Positions 23,033 to 29,498 of a DNA stretch of 64,000 bases are shown piece by piece. The stretch is taken from contig NZ_BCFL01000017.1 in NCBI RefSeq assembly GCF_002217755.1, forward strand, positions 524,442 to 588,441. The letters are read 5' to 3'. Under the pieces are notes generated by a model. The model searched no databases and was not told the DNA's origin. It worked only from the letters and a program-made list of their open reading frames with translations. The DNA comes from Streptomyces hyaluromycini (GTDB taxonomy: Bacteria > Actinomycetota > Actinomycetes > Streptomycetales > Streptomycetaceae). Position 1 is the first letter of the stretch. Each line of letters begins with the position of its first letter. A program made the position numbers and the translations under genes.

Positions 23033-23353
23033 ATGAGCGTAGTCAAGATCAACGTACTGACCGTGCCGGCCGAGCAGCGGGAGACGCTGGAGAAGCGGTT
23101 CGCGTCGCGGGCGCACGCCGTGGAGAACTCGGACGGGTTCGAGTGGTTCGAGCTGCTGCGGCCGGTCGAGGGGACCGAGCAGTACCTGGTGTACACGCGC
23201 TGGAAGGACGAGGAGTCCTTCCAGGCGTGGATGGAGGGGCCGATGAAGGCCGCGCACCAGGGGGGTGCGGAGGGTGAGCGGCCGAAGCCGGCGGCTTCCG
23301 GTTCGACCCTGTGGTCCTTCGAGGTGGTGCAGTCGGCCGGGCCGAAGGGCTGA
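23033..23353 (+). CDS. MhuD-type heme-degrading monooxygenase, 106 aa
   Basis: The N-terminus VVKINVLTVPAEQRETLEKR, ELLRPVEGTEQY and FQAWMEGPMKAAHQG align by eye with Mycobacterium tuberculosis MhuD. The catalytic residues Asn7, Trp66 and His75 are all conserved at the same positions. MhuD binds one or two ruffled hemes and opens the ring to mycobilin, releasing iron without carbon monoxide. The protein is an ABM-fold dimer. No signal peptide. It may supply iron or protect from heme. A 31-base piece of this gene is duplicated at 19449-19479. Confidence 0.85.
   Translation: MSVVKINVLTVPAEQRETLEKRFASRAHAVENSDGFEWFELLRPVEGTEQYLVYTRWKDEESFQAWMEGPMKAAHQGGAEGERPKPAASGSTLWSFEVVQSAGPKG
23134..23164 (+). 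repeat. 31-bp direct repeat, right copy (inside MhuD-like gene)
   Basis: Right copy of the direct repeat whose left copy is at 19449-19479. It lies in the frame encoding FEWFELLRP and is part of an intact gene. Confidence 0.7.
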
Positions 23354-23392
23354 CCGGAGGCGCTGACCGGAGGCCCTGCCGACGGGGTGCGG

Positions 23393-24616
23393 TCAGGCCG
23401 GGGTCGTGGTCGGGAGCGGGGTGTCCGTCCGGGCCGGTTGCGGGGCGACGCGGCGGCGCCGGGCCGGGAGGCCGAGCGTCGGGTGGGCGACGGCCCAGGC
23501 CGCGCCCTTGCAGATCAGCTCCTTGTAGAGGGCGGCGGTCCGGCCCGTCAGCGCCGCCCGTACGGCGCGGTCGTCGGCCGTGACGTACTGGATCAGGCCC
23601 TCCCCGCGGCCCAGCGAGACGCACTGGTTGAAGTAGCGCAGCGGCGTGTTCGGGAGCTTCCCGCCGGTCAGGCGGGCCGCGATGGCGTCGGCGGCCTGCC
23701 AGGCCATCGGGAGGCCCGAGGCGCAGGACATGCGCAGCGGATGGCCGGCCGGGCCCGTCGCCATGGCCGCGTCGCCGATGGCGTACAGGTCCGGATGCGA
23801 GACCGAGCGCATGGTCCGGTCGACGACGATCCGGCCGGCGCCGGTGACCTCCAGGGCGGTGGCCCGGGAGATGGGGTGGACGGCGAAGCCGGTGGTCCAC
23901 AGGGTGACGGCGGCCGGGACGGCCGTGCCCTCCGCCGTGGTCACATGGCCGGGCGCCACGGCGGTGACGGCGGTGTGCTCGTGCACGGTGACGCCGAGCC
24001 CGTCGACGACCTTCCGCAGGTGCCGGCGGCCCTTCGGTGAGAGCCAGTCGCCGAGAGCGCCGCGGGCGGCGAGGGCGACGTCGAGGTCCGGGCGGGCCTC
24101 GGCGATCTCGGTCACGGCCTCCAGACCGGTGAGGCCGCCGCCGACCACGACGACGGACTCCCCGGCCGCCAGACCGGCGAGGCGCTCGCGCAGCCGCAGC
24201 GCTCCGGAGCGGCTCGCGATCTGGTCGGCGTGCTCGGCGGCACCGGGGACGCCCTGGTCGTTCCAGGCGCTGCCGAGGGCGTACACGAGGGTGTCGTACT
24301 CCAGCTCCTGCTCCGGTGCCTCTGCCTTGCCGGGGCCGACCGCGGGGACCACGGTGACCGTCTTCCGGTCGACGTCCACGGCGGTGACCCTCGCGAGCCT
24401 CAGCTCCACGCCGGTCCCGTCGAACATCTCGGCGAAGGGCCGGGGCCTGAGCTCCTGGCCGGTCGCGAGCTGATGCATCCGGACGCGCTCGACGAAGTCG
24501 GGTTCGGCGTTGACGAGGGTGATGGCGACGTCTTCGCGGCGCAGCCGCCGGGCGAGGCGGCCGGCGGCGACGGCTCCGGCGTATCCGGCGCCGAGGACGA
24601 CGATGCGGTGCTGCAT
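23393..24616 (-). CDS. NDH-2-like FAD/NAD(P) oxidoreductase, 407 aa
   Basis: The N-terminal FAD-binding motif VVLGAGYAGAVAAGRL, the internal NAD motif VVVVGGGLTGLEAV and the C-terminal DLYAIGDAA block are those of type II NADH dehydrogenases and related disulfide-family flavoproteins. The C-terminal 20 residues are Pro/Arg rich with no membrane anchor. It is 115 bases downstream of an ECF41 sigma gene on the same strand, and such sigma factors typically sit beside an oxidoreductase they control, so this is its likely target. Confidence 0.85.
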   Translation of the reverse strand: MQHRIVVLGAGYAGAVAAGRLARRLRREDVAITLVNAEPDFVERVRMHQLATGQELRPRPFAEMFDGTGVELRLARVTAVDVDRKTVTVVPAVGPGKAEAPEQELEYDTLVYALGSAWNDQGVPGAAEHADQIASRSGALRLRERLAGLAAGESVVVVGGGLTGLEAVTEIAEARPDLDVALAARGALGDWLSPKGRRHLRKVVDGLGVTVHEHTAVTAVAPGHVTTAEGTAVPAAVTLWTTGFAVHPISRATALEVTGAGRIVVDRTMRSVSHPDLYAIGDAAMATGPAGHPLRMSCASGLPMAWQAADAIAARLTGGKLPNTPLRYFNQCVSLGRGEGLIQYVTADDRAVRAALTGRTAALYKELICKGAAWAVAHPTLGLPARRRRVAPQPARTDTPLPTTTPA

Positions 24617-24642
24617 GTCCGTGCTCCTGTCATCCAGCTCTT

Positions 24643-24676
24643 CAGCGGGTCGCCCTCTGAACCGGGCGGCCCGCTG
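24643..24676 (-). terminator. Hairpin between sigma factor and oxidoreductase genes
   Basis: CAGCGGG pairs with CCCGCTG over a 20-base loop that also contains partly pairing CGCC/GGCG. It is between the ECF41 gene end and the oxidoreductase start and could be a terminator or a leader structure. Confidence 0.45.
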
Positions 24677-24730
24677 TTTCCTGACAGGAGGAAGGTGTGA
24701 AGCAGGTCACATCAGCGGGGCTCGGAAGAG

Positions 24731-25675
24731 TCAGAAGAGGCGGAGCAGGGGGGCGTCGTGGTCGGTCGCCGCCCACTGCCGGGTCGCGCGCTCCAGCTTG
24801 TCCGGGTTGACCTGGTTGCGGAACGCGGCGATGCCCTCGGCGGTGATCTCCAGGCACATCACGCCGAAGACCCGGCCGCCGACGACCGCCAGCAGGGCGG
24901 GGCCGCCGTTGGCGGTCGTGGCGTACAGCTCGACGGAGCCGCCGGCCAGGGCCCGCTGGGCCGGGCCCTGTTTGAACAGGCCCCGCATGAACTTCGCGAC
25001 CGCGAGGGCACCCTCGAACGCCCTGGCTGCGGCCGGGACCTTCCCGCCGCCGTCGCCGATCGCGACGGCGTCCTCGGTGAGCAGCCGGACGAGCGGCTCG
25101 GTCCGGCCGCTGGTGGCGGCCGCGAGGAACTCCTCGATGATCCGCCGGGCGGCGGCCTCGTCGACCGCCGTGCGGGCCCGGCCGGCCGCGACGTGCTTCC
25201 TGGCCCGGTGCAGGATCTGCTGGCTGGCGGCCTCGGTGACGTCGAGGATCCGGGCGATCTCCCGGTGCGGGTAGTCGAAGGCCTCCCGCAGCACGTACAC
25301 CGCGCGCTCGGCCGGGGTGAGGCGCTCCAGCAGGACCAGGACCGCGTACGACACCGACTCCCGCCGTTCCGCGGTGTCGGCGGGGCCGAGCATCGGGTCG
25401 CCGGCGAGCAGCGGTTCGGGGAGCCACTGGCCCACGTAGGTCTCGCGCCGGGCACGGGCCGAGGTGAGCTGGTTGAGGCAGAGGTTGGTGAGAACCTTCG
25501 TCAGCCAGGCCTCGGGCACCTCGACACGGCCGGTGTCGGCGGCCTGCCAGCGCAGGTACGTCTCCTGCACCGCGTCCTCGGCCTCGCTCGCGGAACCGAG
25601 GAGCCGGTAGGCGATGGCCGCCAGGCGCGGCCTGGCCGCCTCGAACCGGTCCACGTCGCTCACGGTCAGAGCCAT
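24731..25675 (-). CDS. ECF41-type sigma factor (SigJ-like) with SnoaL C-terminal domain, 314 aa
   Basis: Sigma region 2 (about residues 10-75, AYRLLGSASEAEDAVQETYL) and region 4 (about 115-165, LTPAERAVYVLREAFDYPHR) are followed by a 130-residue SnoaL-like domain. This is the ECF41 architecture, in which the SnoaL domain acts as a built-in regulator in place of an anti-sigma factor. ECF41 members are encoded beside carboxymuconolactone decarboxylases, oxidoreductases or epimerases, and here an NDH-2-like oxidoreductase follows. I could not find a clear ECF41 -35 motif (TGTCACA) upstream of the oxidoreductase. Confidence 0.9.
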   Translation of the reverse strand: MALTVSDVDRFEAARPRLAAIAYRLLGSASEAEDAVQETYLRWQAADTGRVEVPEAWLTKVLTNLCLNQLTSARARRETYVGQWLPEPLLAGDPMLGPADTAERRESVSYAVLVLLERLTPAERAVYVLREAFDYPHREIARILDVTEAASQQILHRARKHVAAGRARTAVDEAAARRIIEEFLAAATSGRTEPLVRLLTEDAVAIGDGGGKVPAAARAFEGALAVAKFMRGLFKQGPAQRALAGGSVELYATTANGGPALLAVVGGRVFGVMCLEITAEGIAAFRNQVNPDKLERATRQWAATDHDAPLLRLF

Positions 25676-25709
25676 GGGCCGGATCCTAGTCCGGGCGGGC
25701 GGCGGGGGC

Positions 25710-26669
25710 TCAACCGCGGTGGCGGTAGTAGGTGACCGTGTCCGTCGTCGCGTAGTTGCCGTGGTCGACGTCGAGGACGGTGACCACCGCGATGTCGCCG
25801 TTCGTCGTGTCGCGCAGGCAGAAGGTGCGGCCGGGAGGGGCGTCGCGGAAGTGCAGGCGGTCTTCGGCGGGGTGGTGGACGGCCCTGGCGGCGCACTGCG
25901 CGGCGGTCGGTGCCGCCTTGCCGGACACGACGTACACGTCGGTGAGCGGCTGGACCTCGAAGGCGCCGGCACCGTCGCCGCCGGCGTTGGTGCTGATGCT
26001 CCACTCGGTCTCCGCGGGGCCGGACACACCGGCGCGCAGGTCGAAGTAGTAGTGGTAGTCCTTCAGGAACAGCCTCCGGTGGGCGTACACCCGCGTGTAT
26101 CCCTCCGAGGCCGAGACCGAGGCCGAGGCCGAGGCCGAGGAAGCCGTGCCGGCGTGGCCCTGGTCCGGTGCCAGCGCCTCGTAGACGATCCCGCTCGCCG
26201 TGGCCGCGACGGCCACCGCCACCACGGCGGTGGTCACCCGGTCCCGGGCCCGTACCCGACGTCCGGGACGGGACGGCTCCGGCGTACGACCGGAGGGGTT
26301 CCCGTCCGGGCTGCCGGACGGGTCCCCGGACGGCGAGGGGGCGGAAGGGTCCCCGGACGGCGAGGGGGCGGAAGGGTCCCCGGACGGCGAGGGGGCGGAA
26401 GGGTCTCCCGTCGGGTCCCCGCCCGAGGCGCCCGAGGCGGACGAGGCGGACGACGGCTCCGGGGACGGGACGGCTTGGTCGGCCCACGGTGACACCGCCT
26501 TGTCCACCGCCCCGGACGCCGCGACGGCGAAGGCGATGGCGATCGCCCACCGGTCGGCCGAGTCATGGGCCGTCCACAGCCCCGTCAGCGTGTACGCCCC
26601 GGCCAGCGCCGTGCCGAACATCCCCAGTGTCACAAGGAGTAAGACCGCTCTCCGACGCCCTGCGCTCAC
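25710..26669 (-). CDS. Membrane protein with Pro/Ser/Asp repeats and exported C-terminal domain, 319 aa
   Basis: Two hydrophobic segments (about 8-28 and 40-56) lead into a disordered stretch with GDPSAPSPS in three 9-residue tandem copies, then a third hydrophobic segment (about 142-162) and an external region with two Cys (QCAARAV and FCLRDTT). The C-terminal part may be a beta-domain for ligand binding, but I do not recognise it. GTG at 26669 has GGGGAG upstream. An alternative start exists at 26690. Codon 10 is TTA (26640-26642), suggesting bldA-dependent expression. Next to the ECF41 gene, with a 34-base gap. Confidence 0.7.
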   Translation of the reverse strand: MSAGRRRAVLLLVTLGMFGTALAGAYTLTGLWTAHDSADRWAIAIAFAVAASGAVDKAVSPWADQAVPSPEPSSASSASGASGGDPTGDPSAPSPSGDPSAPSPSGDPSAPSPSGDPSGSPDGNPSGRTPEPSRPGRRVRARDRVTTAVVAVAVAATASGIVYEALAPDQGHAGTASSASASASVSASEGYTRVYAHRRLFLKDYHYYFDLRAGVSGPAETEWSISTNAGGDGAGAFEVQPLTDVYVVSGKAAPTAAQCAARAVHHPAEDRLHFRDAPPGRTFCLRDTTNGDIAVVTVLDVDHGNYATTDTVTYYRHRG

Positions 26670-26895
26670 GTCCGCTCCCCTGTCACTCACGGCCCACTCA
26701 GCTTGACATGGAACCGACATGCCGGGGAGGGGCGATACCAGGCATCGCCCGCCCTGGCCGGACGGCGGCCCGAGCCGCTGTTGCCGGAAGAAGCCAGGCA
26801 CATATTGTCGTGAATAGGTGGTACGCACCTCCCCAGGAGGACGCCCGCGTACGAGGCGTGTCTCCCATCCGCACACGATCGGGAGGGCGAACGTC

Positions 26896-29010
26896 ATGCG
26901 GCTCCGTGCCCGGCCCAGGGGTGACCTCTCGGTCGACGACGCCCTGGGCGTGGCGCTGGCCGACATGGTGCGCCGGACGGGCGCGGCGATCGGCGGCCTG
27001 TACCTCGTCGAGGAGCCGGCCGCGCTGCTGCACCTGGTGGCGCTGTGCGGGCTGCCCGTCGACTTCACCGCGCCCTGGCAGCGGCTGCCGCTGACCGCCC
27101 CCGTCCCGGTGGCCGACGCGATCGCGGAGGACCGGCTGGTCTGGATCGGCTGCCAGGACGAGATGGCGCGCCGCTACCCGCGGGCGGCGACCGTCCTGCC
27201 GTACCCCTTCGCGCTCGCCGCCGTCCCGCTGCACGGGGTGCGCCGCCGGTGGGGCGGGGTCGTACTGATGTGGCCCGCCGACCATCCGCACCGGGCCACC
27301 GCCCGCGAACGCCACCACATCACCGCGAGCGCCCGCCGGCTGGCCCGGCTCCTGGACGACTCGCCGGTGCCGCCCGCCCTTCCCGACCGGCCGCGCGTCG
27401 TGGCCGTGGACTCCCGGCACCACCCCGCCCAGACCGCACTGGCCGCCGTCGACTTCCTCGACCGGATCCCGGAGGGTGCCCTGGCCCTGGACCTGGAGGG
27501 CAGGGTCACGTTCATGTCCGTCCCGGCCGCGCGGCTGCTCGGCCGGGACGCCGACCGGCTGCTCGGCACGCGGCCCTGGCAGTCCCTGCCGTGGCTGGAC
27601 GACCTGAGGTACGAGGAGCGGTACCGGCTGGCGGTCGTCAGCCGGGCGCCTGTCTCCTTCAGCGCGCTCCGCCCGCCGGACCAGTGGCTGACCTTCCACC
27701 TCCACCCGGACGCCAGCGGCATCAGCGTGCGCATCACCGCGGGCGAGGAGGGGGCGGCCGCGGCGGGCGGGCACGCGGAGCCGGCCCCGACCACGCCCGG
27801 ACGGCTCTACCAGCTGGTCCACCTGGCGGCCGCGCTCACGGAGACGGTGACCACCCGGGACCTCGTCGCGCTGATCGCGGTCCAGATCCTGCCGGCGTTC
27901 GGCGCCCAGGGACTCCTGCTCAGCGTCACCGAGGCGGGCCGCCTCCGGGTCGCCGGGCAGCACGGCTACTCCGCCGAAACCGTCGAACGCCTCGACGCCC
28001 TCCCCCTCGACACCGACGCCACCCCGGCCGGCCAGGTCCTGGCGAGCGGCGTCCCCGCCTTCTTCGGCAGCCCGGCCGAACTGGCCCGCAGCTACCCCCG
28101 ACTGCCCCAGACCAGCGGAAAGGAGGCGTGGGCCTACCTGCCCCTGGTCATCTCGGGACGCCCGGTCGGCTGCTGCGTCCTCTCCTACGAGCACCCGCAC
28201 ACCTTCACCGCCGACGAGCGCGCCGTCCTCACCCCGCTGGCCGGTCTGCTCGCCCAGGCCCTGGACCGGGCCCGCCTCTACGACACCCAGCACCATCTCG
28301 TCCACCAGCTCCAGCAGGCGCTGCTGCCGCGCAGCCTCCCCACCCTGCCCGGTCTCACCGTCGCCGCCCGCTATCTGCCGGCCGGGCACGGCATCGAGGT
28401 CGGGGGCGACTTCTACGACCTGCTGCGCCTGGACGACACCAGCGCGGCCGCCGTGATCGGCGACGTGGAGGGCCACAGCATGGCCGCGGCCGCCCTGATG
28501 GGCCAGGTCCGTACCGCCATCCATGCCCACGCCACCGCCGGGGCCGCCCCGGACCAGGTCGTCGCCCGCACCAACCGGCTGCTCGCCGACCTGACCCCCG
28601 ACCTCCTGGTGACCTGCCTCTACGCCCATCTCGACCTGGCCCGCCGGGAACTGACCCTGGCCGGCGCCGGCCACGTACCGCCGCTGCTGCGCCCGGCGGC
28701 CGGGCGGGCCCACCCCCTCTACCTCGACCCCGGGCCGCCGCTGGGCGTCGACGCCGACGCCCGCTACCCCGTCACCCGCGGCCCGCTCCCGGCGGGCGCC
28801 GTCCTCGCCCTCTACACCGACGGCCTCGTCGAACGCCCCGGCACCGACGTCGACCGCGCCACCGCCGACCTCGCCGAGCACCTCGCGCACGCCGACGTCG
28901 ACGACCTGGAGCGCCTCATCGACAGCCTCGTCCACCAGGCCTGGCCGGCCGGCGGCCGCACCGACGACCTCGCCGTGCTCCTGCTGCGGACCGGGCGCCC
29001 GCACGGGTGA
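26896..29010 (+). CDS. GAF/PAS/GAF-PP2C (SpoIIE-type) serine phosphatase, 704 aa
   Basis: The N-terminal GAF-like domain (about 1-150), a PAS domain (about 180-280, ALALDLEGRVTFMSVPAARL) and a second GAF domain (about 300-460) are sensors. The C-terminal PP2C/SpoIIE domain (about 475-704) has GGDFYDLL, IGDVEGHSMAA and LYTDGLVERPG with its metal-binding aspartates. Proteins of this form dephosphorylate anti-anti-sigma factors and control stress or development sigma factors. ATG at 26896 is preferred because GGAGGG lies 8 bases upstream. A longer frame begins at 26818. Confidence 0.9.
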   Translation: MRLRARPRGDLSVDDALGVALADMVRRTGAAIGGLYLVEEPAALLHLVALCGLPVDFTAPWQRLPLTAPVPVADAIAEDRLVWIGCQDEMARRYPRAATVLPYPFALAAVPLHGVRRRWGGVVLMWPADHPHRATARERHHITASARRLARLLDDSPVPPALPDRPRVVAVDSRHHPAQTALAAVDFLDRIPEGALALDLEGRVTFMSVPAARLLGRDADRLLGTRPWQSLPWLDDLRYEERYRLAVVSRAPVSFSALRPPDQWLTFHLHPDASGISVRITAGEEGAAAAGGHAEPAPTTPGRLYQLVHLAAALTETVTTRDLVALIAVQILPAFGAQGLLLSVTEAGRLRVAGQHGYSAETVERLDALPLDTDATPAGQVLASGVPAFFGSPAELARSYPRLPQTSGKEAWAYLPLVISGRPVGCCVLSYEHPHTFTADERAVLTPLAGLLAQALDRARLYDTQHHLVHQLQQALLPRSLPTLPGLTVAARYLPAGHGIEVGGDFYDLLRLDDTSAAAVIGDVEGHSMAAAALMGQVRTAIHAHATAGAAPDQVVARTNRLLADLTPDLLVTCLYAHLDLARRELTLAGAGHVPPLLRPAAGRAHPLYLDPGPPLGVDADARYPVTRGPLPAGAVLALYTDGLVERPGTDVDRATADLAEHLAHADVDDLERLIDSLVHQAWPAGGRTDDLAVLLLRTGRPHG

Positions 29011-29057
29011 ACCGGGACCCCCTGACGGCCGCTCGGGGCGCGGGGGATACTCACCGC

Positions 29058-29489
29058 ATGCCGACGCTCTTTTCCCGGATCCTCGCCGGAGAACTGCCCG
29101 CCCGGTTCGTCTGGCAGGACCCCGAGGTCGCCGCGTTCCTCAGCATCGCCCCGCTGACCCCGGGGCACACCCTGGTGGTGCCCCGGCGGGAGGTGGACCA
29201 GTGGACCGACGCGGACGGCGAACTGCTGGCCCGCTGCGTCACGGTGGCCCAGGCGATCGGCCGCGGGGTGCGGCGCGCCTGGGACGCGCCCCGGGCCGGT
29301 CTGGTCATCGCGGGCTTCGAGGTGCCGCATCTGCACATCCATGTCGCGCCCGCCTGGGGGATGGCCGAACTCGACTTCTCCCGGGCCAGGCCGGAGACGG
29401 ACGAGGCCGCCCTCGACGACGCCGCGGCGCGGCTGCGCACCGCGCTGCGCGAACTCGGTTTCGCCGAGCAGGTGGCATCCGGCGGCTGA
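29058..29489 (+). CDS. HIT family protein, 143 aa
   Basis: The HIT motif HLHIHV (His-phi-His-phi-His-phi) is near residue 95, in a small histidine-triad fold. The N-terminus PTLFSRILAGELPARFVW is typical of bacterial HIT hydrolases, which cleave nucleoside phosphoramidates or dinucleotides. Exact substrate is unknown. It follows the phosphatase gene by 47 bases and is convergent with the sigma-fusion gene. Confidence 0.88.
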   Translation: MPTLFSRILAGELPARFVWQDPEVAAFLSIAPLTPGHTLVVPRREVDQWTDADGELLARCVTVAQAIGRGVRRAWDAPRAGLVIAGFEVPHLHIHVAPAWGMAELDFSRARPETDEAALDDAAARLRTALRELGFAEQVASGG

Positions 29490-29498
29490 CCGGACCCG

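Noticed and set aside
26698..29004. Long open frame of 768 residues on the minus strand opposite the PP2C gene
   Set aside because: It is a mirror of the coding strand in GC-rich DNA. It has Gly/Arg/Val low complexity and no domain, and the plus-strand frame has clear GAF, PAS and PP2C motifs.
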